Shown: positions 16,657-25,224 of the stretch, one piece after another
Layout of the letters: every line of letters begins with the position of its first letter
Position numbering within the stretch: the first letter of the stretch is position 1
Origin: G963663775 sp963663775
Lineage (GTDB): Bacteria; Bacillota; Clostridia; Oscillospirales; Butyricicoccaceae
Length of the DNA: 64,000 bases
NCBI GenBank assembly: GCA_963663775.1
Contig: OY760624.1
Coordinates: 1,364,001 to 1,428,000, forward strand
Direction of reading: 5' to 3'
The notes under the pieces: model-generated
What the model was told of the DNA's origin: nothing
The model's input: only the letters and a program-made list of their open reading frames with translations
The model's database searches: none
Translations under genes and position numbers: made by a program

Positions 16657-16809
16657 ATGACAAAACGACAGAAACATCGCATGAAGAAGCAGAACATCGT
16701 TTTGTTGAGTGTGGCATTGATACTGGCAGCTGTGTTTTGCATTGTCTGCATCTATCTCCTGCTTGTGCGTGGCTGGTATGCCAATGTCACATTGCCATTT
16801 ATAAGATAG
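16657..16809 (+). CDS. Small single-pass membrane protein (50 residues)
   Basis: A short gene, not otherwise recognisable, with a strong ribosome site (AAGGGGGG) six bases before its ATG, 15 bases after iolO. It encodes a basic N-terminus (MTKRQKHRMKKQN), one long hydrophobic helix of about 23 residues (IVLLSVALILAAVFCIVCIYLLL) and a short tail ending in LPFIR. This suggests an N-in membrane-anchored microprotein. The shared transcript with iolO and the terminator right behind it support a real gene. Function unknown. Confidence 0.68.
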   Translation: MTKRQKHRMKKQNIVLLSVALILAAVFCIVCIYLLLVRGWYANVTLPFIR

Positions 16810-16827
16810 CACCCAATGATAGAATGC

Positions 16828-16871
16828 AAAAAAAGCACTGCAGTTTGGTTTCCAACCTGCAGTGCTTTTTT
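16828..16871. terminator. Bidirectional terminator between iolO unit and xylA-II
   Basis: Arms AAAAAAGCACTGCAG and CTGCAGTGCTTTTTT pair over 15 bp around a 13-base loop. It serves the plus-strand iolO unit and the convergent minus-strand xyl operon. Confidence 0.94.
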
Positions 16872-16884
16872 GAGGGATAAGGTA

Positions 16885-18360
16885 TCATCGGAATGGATTT
16901 TCTGTGGGATAGGGAAGGGCAGCCGGTTGATTGTAGGCGACATCCGTGATGCCAAGATACTTGAAAATTTCAAAAAGCGAGCGGCCATAGTGCCCAAAGG
17001 CAACCGCACCATGATGCGGATATTGCTTTTCAATCAGCACGTGGCGATAGAAACGGTCCATTTCGGGGATGGCAAAAATGCCGATGGAGCCAAAGGACTG
17101 TGTGGGCACATCCAGCACTTCCCCTTGCGCCACGTAGGCACGCAGCTGGGAAGAGGCGGTGGACTGCAGGCGGAAAAAGGTGATGTCCCCAGCCTTGATG
17201 TCCCCTTCCATCGTACCACGTGTAATGTCCGGCTCTGGCAAATCTGCTTCCAATGCACGTTTCATAATCAGCTGATACCCCATGTGCGGGTTGCGCAGCA
17301 GGCTGGGGCAGGTATTGCCGCAATGAAATCCCATAAAGGTTTCACGATGGCGATAGGGCAGCTTGCCGGCAATGCTCTGCTCATACATGGATGCTGGCAC
17401 AGAGTTGTTGATGTCCAGCAGGGTGACAGGTACACCCGACACACAGATGCCGATATACTCAGACAGTGCACCATAAATATCCACCTCGCAGGCAACGGGG
17501 ATACCCCGTCCGGTCAAGCGACTGTTGACATAGCAGGGGACAAACCCAAACTCGGTTTGGAATGCCGGCCAGCACTTGTTTGCGAACGCCGCATATTTGC
17601 AGGTGCCAAGATGCTCCTGCATCCAGTCCTCCAGTGTCAATTCATATTGCGCCAGCCGTGGCAGCACGCCTGCATAGGGACTTTGTCCATTGTCCACTTC
17701 GTGCTGCATCTCTGCAATCTTCGCTGGAATCCGAGGGTCATCGTTGTGTTTGCGGTAAGCGACCAATAAATCCAGTTCGGAATGCTCCTCTACTGCGACC
17801 CCAAGGTCATACAACGCCTTGATGGGCGCATTACAAGCTAAAAAATCGTTGGGACGAGGACCAAATGCAAAGATTTTCAAATCTTTCAGTGCAACCAACG
17901 CTGTGGCGATGGGCAAAAAGGCGTGTATCTGCTGTGCGGCTTCCTCGGCGGTGACACAAGGATAGTCAGGGATGTACACCCGTTTGCCCCGCAGTCCAAG
18001 ATTATAGGAAGCGTTGAGCATGCCGCAGTATGCGTCACCACGTCCATCATATAAATCGCCATCGCCTTCCGCTGCGCAAAGGTACATGATGGGGCCGGAA
18101 TACCAGTCGGCAATCATGGTTTCCGGTGTTTCCGGACCGAAATTGCCCAGAAACACAATCAAGGCATTGACACCATGTGCGAGCACATCTGCTACCGCCT
18201 TTTTTGCATCGATTTCGGTTTCCACACAAATCGGGCACTCGTAAAGACCCTCACCATAGGCGGCTGCAATGTTGGCACGGCGTTTTTCCGAAAGGGAGAT
18301 GGGGAAGCAGCTGCGGCTGACCGAGATAATGCCCAGCTGCATGGTTGGGAGATTGTTCAT
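16885..18360 (-). CDS. xylA-II: L-fucose/L-arabinose isomerase-family protein, probable D-xylose isomerase type II
   Basis: A 491-residue isomerase of the fucose/arabinose isomerase fold. The metal-site region CEVDIYGALSEYI is near residue 294 and the C-terminal HHGAVAFGHYG supplies the histidine ligand. In Clostridium acetobutylicum a protein of this family (CAC2610) acts as xylose isomerase and stands in the order xylR, xylB, small unknown protein, isomerase; the same order is found here, so the xylose role is inferred from that synteny. Start ATG 18360 follows AGGAGG, one base after the DUF4867 stop. L-arabinose or D-arabinose isomerase are alternatives. Confidence 0.8.
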   Translation of the reverse strand: MNNLPTMQLGIISVSRSCFPISLSEKRRANIAAAYGEGLYECPICVETEIDAKKAVADVLAHGVNALIVFLGNFGPETPETMIADWYSGPIMYLCAAEGDGDLYDGRGDAYCGMLNASYNLGLRGKRVYIPDYPCVTAEEAAQQIHAFLPIATALVALKDLKIFAFGPRPNDFLACNAPIKALYDLGVAVEEHSELDLLVAYRKHNDDPRIPAKIAEMQHEVDNGQSPYAGVLPRLAQYELTLEDWMQEHLGTCKYAAFANKCWPAFQTEFGFVPCYVNSRLTGRGIPVACEVDIYGALSEYIGICVSGVPVTLLDINNSVPASMYEQSIAGKLPYRHRETFMGFHCGNTCPSLLRNPHMGYQLIMKRALEADLPEPDITRGTMEGDIKAGDITFFRLQSTASSQLRAYVAQGEVLDVPTQSFGSIGIFAIPEMDRFYRHVLIEKQYPHHGAVAFGHYGRSLFEIFKYLGITDVAYNQPAALPYPTENPFR

Positions 18361-18361
18361 G

Positions 18362-19012
18362 CTACATTCCTCCTGTTAGGTCGTGGATAATATCTATATT
18401 TTCGCCTTGTAATCCAATAAACGCACCTTGTGCGGCTTCTGGAGCATCTGCATGGGCAATCAGCCATTTGTTGCGTGCCCGCAGGAGATAATCTTCGGTG
18501 CGCAGCAAGGGAACGGCGGGCTTTTCCGTGTTGGTGCCCTGTGGCAGGATAATGGCAACCCGAAAGCCTGCGTTTGCAGCACCGTCACAGGGCGCATAGT
18601 GCAGCGTGGTTGCATACAGTTCCACGGCAGTTCCAGCGGACACCCGAAATGCTTGTACCGTTGCAGTATCCAATGTGCGGTTCTGCAAATCCTGTTGGCG
18701 TGCGACCAGAAGCACCATCTCATCGGCGGTGATATTGATTTCACTGCTCTTGTGATATTCCAAGCAGTTGAGCCGTGTGTTGCTTCCGTTGCAGTACCCA
18801 ATCTGGAGGGGCAGCCCGCCATACAGACTTTCCGAAAAATAGCGTGCACTGGGCAGGGCTTCCAGTGGGGCATGGGATGGAACATACACAACGCAATCGG
18901 TGGGTTTCACGGTTGTTTTTTGCAGCGTTTGCAGAAATTCTGCTGTGTCCAATCCCTCCAGAACCTGTCCGTAAGGGGCAAAGGCTGGGGAAAAAACCGA
19001 TTGTATCTCCAT
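18362..19012 (-). CDS. DUF4867 family protein
   Basis: A 216-residue protein of the DUF4867 family, found between the isomerase and kinase genes of xylose or related sugar operons in Clostridia. It looks like a cupin-type fold: alternating strands with LNCLEYHKSSEINI, AVELYATTLHYAPCD and FRVAIILPQGTN, which resemble sugar-binding or isomerase cupins. ATG 19012 has AAAGGAG upstream; the longer frame to 19126 would overlap xylB and lacks a ribosome site. The biochemical role is not established; an ancillary epimerase or lyase role in sugar catabolism is possible. Confidence 0.8.
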   Translation of the reverse strand: MEIQSVFSPAFAPYGQVLEGLDTAEFLQTLQKTTVKPTDCVVYVPSHAPLEALPSARYFSESLYGGLPLQIGYCNGSNTRLNCLEYHKSSEINITADEMVLLVARQQDLQNRTLDTATVQAFRVSAGTAVELYATTLHYAPCDGAANAGFRVAIILPQGTNTEKPAVPLLRTEDYLLRARNKWLIAHADAPEAAQGAFIGLQGENIDIIHDLTGGM

Positions 19013-19028
19013 AAGATTTCTGCTCCTT

Positions 19029-20552
19029 TCACAGCCTTGCAAGTGCATCATAGGATTGCCGCAAGGACGGATAGAGTGTGCGATAAACGCCATACAGGTT
19101 GTCATATCGTGCGCTGGCGACCACATTGGGCGGTTGCAAATCGCCCGTGCGAATCACCGCTTCGCATGCCGCAGGCACACTGGGATACAGACCGCCCCCA
19201 ACCCCTGCAAGCAGTGCCGCACCAAGTGCAGGCCCTTCGACGCCAAGCGTGGTGGTGACAGGACAGCGCAGAACATCCGCCAGCATCTGCCGCCATAGCG
19301 GCGAAGTACCGCCGCCGCCGCAGGCAATGAGTTCCCGACTGGCAATTTGCATATCTTGCAAAATTTCAAAACAGTCCCGCAGGGAATAGGTGACCCCTTC
19401 CAGAACGGCACGAATCATATCGGCACGCTGGTGCATGGCGGATAAGCCGATGAATGCACCACGGCAGTTGGGGTCAAGATGCGGGGTGCGTTCCCCCATG
19501 AGATAGGGCAGAAAGAGCAGTTTGTTTGCACCAATGGGCACTTGCTCTGCCAGATGTGTCATCAAATCATAGGGATGAAGCCCCTGCTTTGCGGCATCGG
19601 CGGCGATGTCTGCGCCAAGTGCAGTGCGAAACCACTGCAAAGAAGCACCGGCAGACAGCGTGACCCCCATAACATGCCATGCGCCGGGTACGGCACAGCA
19701 AAAGGTGTGCACCCGCCCTTGTGCATCGATGGAAAGCGTGCTTGTGTGGGCAAAGACCACGCCGGAAGTGCCGATGGTAGCGAATGCCTTGCCATCTGTG
19801 ACAACGCCCGTGCCGACGGCGGCGGCGGCATTATCGCCTGCACCGCCCACCACGGGGATACATGCCGCAAGTCCGGTTGCTTTGGCAGCCGCTGCTGTCA
19901 CCACGCCGGTGATCTCGGGGCTTTCATAAACGGTGGCAAGCAGCGAGGGGTCAATCTGTAATTTTTCAAGGACTTCCGCCGACCAGCAGCGGTGCGGCAC
20001 ATCCAACAGACCCGTGCCGGACGCATCGGACACATCCGTTGCATAGTCCCCTGTTAATTGCAGTCGGATATAGTCCTTTGGCAGCAGGATATGACGGCAT
20101 TTGGCATATATCTCCGGTTCGTGCTGACGTACCCACAAAATTTTGCTTGCGGTGAAGCCAGTTAGGGCAGGATTTGCAGTGATTTCTAAATAGCGTGCTT
20201 TTCCAACGGCTTGATAAATATCCTCGCATTGCTGTGCGGTGCGACCATCACACCATAGAATGGCAGGGCGCAGGACAGCATTGTTTTCGTCCAGCAGCAC
20301 AAGAGAATGCATTTGACCGGAAAGACCGATGCTGCAGATTTCCTGCGGCGAAATGCCGCTGTCCGTGAGCACTGCACGGATGCCCTTCTGCACAGCCTCC
20401 CACCAATGCAGGGGATTCTGTTCGGCCCATCCATTTTGCGGCTGGGACATGGGGTAGTCAAAGGTGCGGCTTGCGAGGACTTTTCCAGCGGCATCAAAAA
20501 GCACGGTTTTTGTGCCAGATGTGCCAATATCAACCCCCAATAAGTAATTCAT
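19029..20552 (-). CDS. xylB: Xylulokinase
   Basis: FGGY family sugar kinase, 507 residues, phosphorylating D-xylulose to D-xylulose 5-phosphate. The phosphate-binding DIGTSGTK is at residues 8-15, GLSGQMHSL at 77-84 matches the xylulose site of XylB, and Asp240 in GGAGDNAAAA is the catalytic base. The second ATP motif GGGGTSPLWRQMLAD is near residue 413. GAAAGGAG precedes the ATG. It is the first gene of the minus-strand operon xylB, DUF4867, xylA-II. A promoter fits at 20734-20762. Other pentulose kinases are possible but xylulokinase is the best match. Confidence 0.92.
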   Translation of the reverse strand: MNYLLGVDIGTSGTKTVLFDAAGKVLASRTFDYPMSQPQNGWAEQNPLHWWEAVQKGIRAVLTDSGISPQEICSIGLSGQMHSLVLLDENNAVLRPAILWCDGRTAQQCEDIYQAVGKARYLEITANPALTGFTASKILWVRQHEPEIYAKCRHILLPKDYIRLQLTGDYATDVSDASGTGLLDVPHRCWSAEVLEKLQIDPSLLATVYESPEITGVVTAAAAKATGLAACIPVVGGAGDNAAAAVGTGVVTDGKAFATIGTSGVVFAHTSTLSIDAQGRVHTFCCAVPGAWHVMGVTLSAGASLQWFRTALGADIAADAAKQGLHPYDLMTHLAEQVPIGANKLLFLPYLMGERTPHLDPNCRGAFIGLSAMHQRADMIRAVLEGVTYSLRDCFEILQDMQIASRELIACGGGGTSPLWRQMLADVLRCPVTTTLGVEGPALGAALLAGVGGGLYPSVPAACEAVIRTGDLQPPNVVASARYDNLYGVYRTLYPSLRQSYDALARL

Positions 20553-20733
20553 GTGTGCGAAACGCTCCTTTCCTGCAAGCCAGCGTCCCCCTGGGGTGCT
20601 CCGCTGGCATGGCTGTATCAGTGTGGTTAAGCGTATGGAAATTTTCGGATTGGTATATGGTTTTTTGTTACAGTTGGAAACAATGGTTTGAATAATGAGT
20701 TTTGCAAAAATACTTTACATAAGTTATAGCTAG

Positions 20734-20762
20734 AGAATACTATGGGATGCTGTAAAAGTCAA
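20734..20762 (-). promoter_or_regulatory. Promoter of the xylB operon
   Basis: Minus-strand TTGACT (20762-20757), 17 bases, TATTCT (20739-20734). The -10 region contains ATAGTAT, a half of the palindrome found upstream of xylR and of the symporter gene, so XylR may act here. The interval 20553-20899 otherwise holds only this leader and the xylR terminator. Confidence 0.7.
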
Positions 20763-20832
20763 CTGATTTTCGTTAGAATGACTGAAATTGTAGCATTTTA
20801 ACAAAAAAGACACGCGTATTTATTGATTTATA

Positions 20833-20870
20833 CAACAAAAAATGGTACTCCCTGATGGACAGAGAGCACC
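20833..20870 (-). terminator. Terminator of the ROK repressor gene
   Basis: On the minus strand a 9-bp stem (GGTGCTCTC with GGGAGTACC, two wobble pairs) is followed by ATTTTTTGTTG, 30 bases past the stop of xylR. Confidence 0.75.
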
Positions 20871-20899
20871 ACAGCGTGGATTTGCATGAATACAGGCGG

Positions 20900-22036
20900 C
20901 TACAGCTGGCTGACAAATCGGTCGATGAAGTACAGCGCCGCACCAATGCAGCTGCTTTTGGAACCGCAGTTCCCCAAGCGAAAAAAATCACCGTCTGCGC
21001 CAAAGCTGTCCTGTGCCTGCAATTTTGCACGGATTTCGGGCAGATAGGCAGGGAGAAAGGGTGTTAATGCACCGCCCAGCACCACTTCACAATCCAGAAT
21101 CATGTGGATATTGTGGATGGCAATGGTTAAGTGCTCCAAGTATTGCTGCCAAATTGAGCGGTATTCGAGGTTATCCCCCTGTAATCCTGCAAAAAACTGT
21201 TCCAGAGAGATGGAAAAATCGTCTGACAATCGGGAAGTGGAGCAATACGCTTCCAGACAGCCATGTTTGCCGCAGCTGCAGGGGATGCCGTTTGGCACAA
21301 TGCGCATGTGACCAAACTCCGCACTGCGCCGCCGCATGCCGGTATAGGGCTTTCCATGGATGAGCAGTGCACCCCCGACCCCTTTTCCCAGGAATAAATA
21401 TGCCATGCTGTCCAAATCGTTTTGGTGCCACCATTCGGCATAACCGCCCGCACAGGCGTCGTTTTCCAGATAGACCGGATACGGAATGCGGTCTGTGAAA
21501 AGCGAAAGGTGCAGCTTGCGAATCTGCAAACTCGGCGCAACTTCAATCATGCCCCGCACCTCGTCAATGATGCCGGGAAGCGTGATGCCAACCCCGAGTA
21601 GTTTGGTGCGGTCGAGCGAAAAGGCATCCAAAAATTGCTCCAGTGCCTGTGCAACAGACTCCATATAGGCGGTATCACTGCTGAAACTGCATGTGATGCT
21701 CTGAAAGGCAAGCTCTTCTGCTCGTAAATTGACAGCAATCAGCCGAATCGTCTTCTTAGAAAGCTCAATGCCAATCGAAAAGCGTGCATTTGCAGAAAGT
21801 GTCATGGTGCGGGCACGCCGTCCGCCGGTGGAAGCATCCATGCCGGCATAGGCAATGACCCCGCTCTCCAGCAGGTCACGCAGGTTCTGGGTCACAGTGG
21901 GTAGGCTTAGCGATAAATCGCTCGCAATATCCTGTTTGGTTCTGGGAGTTTGTGCCGTATAAAAATATTGAAACACCAAATTTCGATTCAGCTTACGAAG
22001 CTTTGCTGTTGAAAGCTTATCTTGCAAAAATATCAC
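20900..22036 (-). CDS. xylR: ROK family transcriptional repressor, XylR-like
   Basis: A 378-residue ROK regulator. The N-terminal winged helix-turn-helix spans about residues 15-65 (TKQDIASDLSLSLPTVTQNLRDL). The sugar-kinase-like domain follows, with the ROK zinc motif CSCGKHGCLE near residue 253 and an upstream EFGHMRI histidine. In Clostridia the XylR of xylose operons is a ROK protein directly before xylB, as here. The start is GTG with a weak ribosome site. A palindrome at 22058-22079, overlapping its -10 box, suggests autoregulation. The inducer is probably xylose. Confidence 0.88.
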   Translation of the reverse strand: MIFLQDKLSTAKLRKLNRNLVFQYFYTAQTPRTKQDIASDLSLSLPTVTQNLRDLLESGVIAYAGMDASTGGRRARTMTLSANARFSIGIELSKKTIRLIAVNLRAEELAFQSITCSFSSDTAYMESVAQALEQFLDAFSLDRTKLLGVGITLPGIIDEVRGMIEVAPSLQIRKLHLSLFTDRIPYPVYLENDACAGGYAEWWHQNDLDSMAYLFLGKGVGGALLIHGKPYTGMRRRSAEFGHMRIVPNGIPCSCGKHGCLEAYCSTSRLSDDFSISLEQFFAGLQGDNLEYRSIWQQYLEHLTIAIHNIHMILDCEVVLGGALTPFLPAYLPEIRAKLQAQDSFGADGDFFRLGNCGSKSSCIGAALYFIDRFVSQL

Positions 22037-22057
22037 CGCACTTTTATAAAAGTTGTT

Positions 22058-22079
22058 TACCGTATTATAGTATACGGTA
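22058..22079. promoter_or_regulatory. Candidate XylR operator upstream of xylR
   Basis: Inverted repeat TACCGTA, 8 bases, TACGGTA. On the minus strand its centre holds TATAAT, a likely -10 box for xylR. It shares TATAGTATAC with the symporter promoter at 27808-27821. A second small inverted repeat (CTTGC/GCAAG) lies at 22081-22096. Confidence 0.62.
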
Positions 22080-22213
22080 TCTTGCGCATTTGCAAGCGGT
22101 TTTCAAAATAACCAAAAGGTGCAGCGTTTTTTTACCCTGTTTTCCCTTTTCGTTTGAAAACTTTTATGGTAGGATGGTTTTATCGGATTGGTTCTGTAAA
22201 GGAGCTATCATTT

Positions 22214-23272
22214 ATGCATACGATACAAGCTTATCCCTTTGGGAAGACGCAGGAAGGCTGCCCTGTCACACGCTATGTGTTGGAGGATGGTCTTTTTGCC
22301 GTGAGCATTTTAGATTACGGCGGTACGGTGCAGATGCTGCGTGTGCCCGACCGTCATGGACGTCCTGTGGACGTTGCGCTGGGGTTTGAAACGGTGACAG
22401 CATACGAAACACATGGAAAATTTTTGGGCGCTTTGATTGGACGCTGCGCAAACCGCATCGCACAAGGTACCTTCTCTCTGCACGATACGATATATCATTT
22501 GGACTGCAATGAAGGAGCGCACCATTTGCATGGCGGGAAGCGCGGGTTTGATAAAAAAATCTGGCGTGTGCAGCAGGTTGCAAATGGTCTGCGCTTGACA
22601 TTGCACAGCGAGGATGGTGAGGGCGGTTATCCGGGCAATTTGGAGGTTGCCGTGACCTATACCTTGCAGCAGGGGGCGCTCTGTTTGGATTATCAAGCCG
22701 TGAGTGACGCAGATACCCTTTGCAATCTCACGAATCATACCTATTTCAATTTGGCGGGGCACGGCAGCGGAGCGGTTGGGCAGCAATACATCCGGATTTT
22801 TGCAGAGCAGTACACCCCGACAGACCGTTTTGCAATACCCACAGGCGCATTGGCAACCGTTGCAGATACGCCGATGGATTTGCGCCGGCTGCAGCGCATC
22901 GGACACCAGATAGATGCAGACTTTGCGCAGCTGCACAATGCGGATGGATTTGACCACAATTGGGTGACGGATGCACGGGACGGTGCGCTTACACCTGCCG
23001 CAGTGGCATATGCAGAAGAAACGGGCATTCGCATGCAGGTGGAAACAACGCTGCCGGGGGTGCAGTTTTATACGGGAAATCATCTGGATGGCTGCCCAAG
23101 GGGTAAGGGCGGCGTTTATTATGGCAGACGTTCGGGTTTTTGTCTGGAAACACAGTTTTATCCGGATGCGATTCATCATCCGCACTTTCCGCAGCCGATT
23201 TTGCGCAAGGGAGAAACCTACAGCCATCAGACGGTTTATCGCTTCTCGCCAGAAGCCTGCGATGGTAGCTGA
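22214..23272 (+). CDS. galM: Aldose 1-epimerase (mutarotase)
   Basis: Galactose mutarotase family enzyme, 352 residues, interconverting alpha and beta anomers of aldoses. The NHTYFNLAGHG segment near residue 177 carries the catalytic-acid histidine, and the glutamate base lies in GFCLETQFYPDA near residue 312; ALIGRCANRIA near residue 78 binds substrate. ATG 22214 is ten bases after AAAGGAG; the 20-codon longer frame has no ribosome site. It is divergent from xylR and probably prepares xylose or glucose anomers for the isomerase or transporter. Confidence 0.93.
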   Translation: MHTIQAYPFGKTQEGCPVTRYVLEDGLFAVSILDYGGTVQMLRVPDRHGRPVDVALGFETVTAYETHGKFLGALIGRCANRIAQGTFSLHDTIYHLDCNEGAHHLHGGKRGFDKKIWRVQQVANGLRLTLHSEDGEGGYPGNLEVAVTYTLQQGALCLDYQAVSDADTLCNLTNHTYFNLAGHGSGAVGQQYIRIFAEQYTPTDRFAIPTGALATVADTPMDLRRLQRIGHQIDADFAQLHNADGFDHNWVTDARDGALTPAAVAYAEETGIRMQVETTLPGVQFYTGNHLDGCPRGKGGVYYGRRSGFCLETQFYPDAIHHPHFPQPILRKGETYSHQTVYRFSPEACDGS

Positions 23273-23310
23273 ATAGGGGCAAACTCCTCTTTGGTTCTTG
23301 AAAAAATACG

Positions 23311-23350
23311 CAAGATAAATATAGCAGATGGGAAAGAACAGCGGTATAAT
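23311..23350 (+). promoter_or_regulatory. Promoter of the sensor operon with TATAGC box
   Basis: CAAGATAAATATAGCA (23311-23326) is identical to the box before iolM. TAGCAG (23322-23327) lies exactly 17 bases before TATAAT (23345-23350). This implies that the sensor operon belongs to the same regulon as the iol genes. Confidence 0.72.
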
Positions 23351-23469
23351 GACGCCCAAGGAATGGAAAGCAGTATTCATAAAAGCGATACGGGTTTCGT
23401 CTATTTGGCGGTGTGCATACAGGTGCTTAAAACCTGTGCGATTTTTGGGGAAAGGCGGTTGGTGCATCC

Positions 23470-25224
23470 ATGAGGTTTGGATTCCGATTTCGGATGATGG
23501 CTGCAATATTGATGGTAGCAGCCGTTTGTATCTTTGTGTTTACGTCCGTGAGTTATTCGACTTCGAAATCCACGATTGAACAAAATTATGTAAAGTCATT
23601 GGATGAAAAAATGACGCAGCAAATCCAATATTTCGATGCTATCATGCAGGAAATGTATCTGCAGGTGCAGCATGTTGCGAGTGACGAAGCGTTGATGGAT
23701 GGCATCGCGCAGTATCTGGATGGGAAACAGACGTATGCAGAAGGCGCAAAAGTTGCGCAGCAGCTTTCAGATATATTGACCTTTCATCGCTTCAAAAGTA
23801 CACTTTACTTGTATTTGCCGCAATCTGAAAAGATTTTTAGCTCTCAGAATTATTATGCGGTTCGAGATGCGGACGAAGATCGTGTATTCTTTTTGACACA
23901 AGAAGCACACGAACCATTTGTTCCGTTTTGCAGCATCAGCCGTATGAGCGGTTCTTCTCAGCGGGTGCTTGCGTATATGCAGCCTGTTTGGAATCAGACA
24001 GGCGAGCAGTTGGGCGTTGTCTGCCTAATGGTGGAAGAACGACAGTTATATTATGCCTTGCTGGATGCTTTGAACACTATTGACGGCGAAGCATATTTTC
24101 TGCTGGGACAGGACGGCACCATTTGTTCGGCGGAGGATGTCAATCAATTGGGAAAGGCGGTTGGTGCACCAGCGGCAACACAGCATCATCGGATGAATGC
24201 GCAGGTGGGAGTAGATGGATTGTTATATATCAGCGTGGAAGCGCCATTTTCCGGCTATCGCATGCTGTGTCAGAGCAATTTGGATGGGCTGACGGCTGCT
24301 GTGCGGGAGCAGTTGGTGTATTTGGTGTTGATTACGCTGTTGGTATTTACAGGATTACTCTTTGCCGCCGCCATGTTATCCAAAAGGCTGTATCTGCCCA
24401 TCAAAGAACTGACGGATGCAATTGACCACGTAGGCGGCGGGGATTTTACCGCACGGGTAGATGACCGGTCAACGGATGAATTGGCGGTTGTGCTGGCACA
24501 TTTCAATGAGATGGTATCCCGTATGGATGGAATGATGGAGCAGGTTGTAAAAGAACGCACACAGAAGAGAGAAGCGGAAATAAATGCACTGCAATATCAG
24601 ATTCGCCCGCATTTTATGTATAATACGCTCAATTCCATTCGACTTGCAGCAGCACTGCAGAAAAATCCAAAGCTCGCCGAACTGCTAGGAGATTTCATTG
24701 CACTGCTGGAAGCAAGTGCACAGCGGCAGGGGGCATTTATCACCCTGCGGGAAGAAGTTCAGCTGGTGCAGAACTATCTCTCGCTGCAGGCCTTTCGATA
24801 TTTTGATTGCTTTGAAACACAGTTTTCGATTGCGCCGGAAACAGAGGCTTGCTATGTACCGTGTTTGTTATTGCAGCCGATGGTAGAAAATGCAGTGTTT
24901 CACGGAATTGACCCCAAACGCAATGATAATCATTTGGAAATTGCGTCTTGGTTGGAACAGGATACATTGCACATTTCCATATGTGATAATGGAAAAGGGT
25001 TTGTGACGGAAATCAGTGAATCCCCCAATCCGGAACAAGAGAAATACCGCCTTACAGGAATAGGGCTGCAAAATGTAGAACAGCGGCTCCGGCTCTACTA
25101 TGGAGATGCGGCGGGCTTTACGATGCGCAGCGCAGTTGAAGCTGGCACAACGGTAGAATTTTATCTGCCAATCAGTCACAATGCGGAGGAGTACAGCGTC
25201 AGAAAGGAGGACACCGCAGGATGA
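23470..25224 (+). CDS. Sensor histidine kinase, YesM/LytS type
   Basis: Membrane sensor of 584 residues: an N-terminal helix (residues 8-27), an extracytoplasmic domain of about 250 residues, a second helix near 280-300, a HAMP linker, then a His_kinase domain with the phospho-accepting histidine in YQIRPHFMYNTLNSIR (about residue 380) and an HATPase domain (PMVENAVFHG, then GKGF and GIGLQNVEQRL). The next gene overlaps by four bases and encodes a sugar-binding lipoprotein, followed by a YesN-type regulator. This recalls the XylFII-LytS-YesN xylose sensor of Clostridium. The signal is likely a sugar or polyol. Confidence 0.93.
   Translation: MRFGFRFRMMAAILMVAAVCIFVFTSVSYSTSKSTIEQNYVKSLDEKMTQQIQYFDAIMQEMYLQVQHVASDEALMDGIAQYLDGKQTYAEGAKVAQQLSDILTFHRFKSTLYLYLPQSEKIFSSQNYYAVRDADEDRVFFLTQEAHEPFVPFCSISRMSGSSQRVLAYMQPVWNQTGEQLGVVCLMVEERQLYYALLDALNTIDGEAYFLLGQDGTICSAEDVNQLGKAVGAPAATQHHRMNAQVGVDGLLYISVEAPFSGYRMLCQSNLDGLTAAVREQLVYLVLITLLVFTGLLFAAAMLSKRLYLPIKELTDAIDHVGGGDFTARVDDRSTDELAVVLAHFNEMVSRMDGMMEQVVKERTQKREAEINALQYQIRPHFMYNTLNSIRLAAALQKNPKLAELLGDFIALLEASAQRQGAFITLREEVQLVQNYLSLQAFRYFDCFETQFSIAPETEACYVPCLLLQPMVENAVFHGIDPKRNDNHLEIASWLEQDTLHISICDNGKGFVTEISESPNPEQEKYRLTGIGLQNVEQRLRLYYGDAAGFTMRSAVEAGTTVEFYLPISHNAEEYSVRKEDTAG

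Noticed and set aside
22154..22213. Longer N-terminus of the aldose 1-epimerase
   Set aside because: The extra 20 residues are unlike the family, and AAAGGAG is correctly placed only for ATG 22214.
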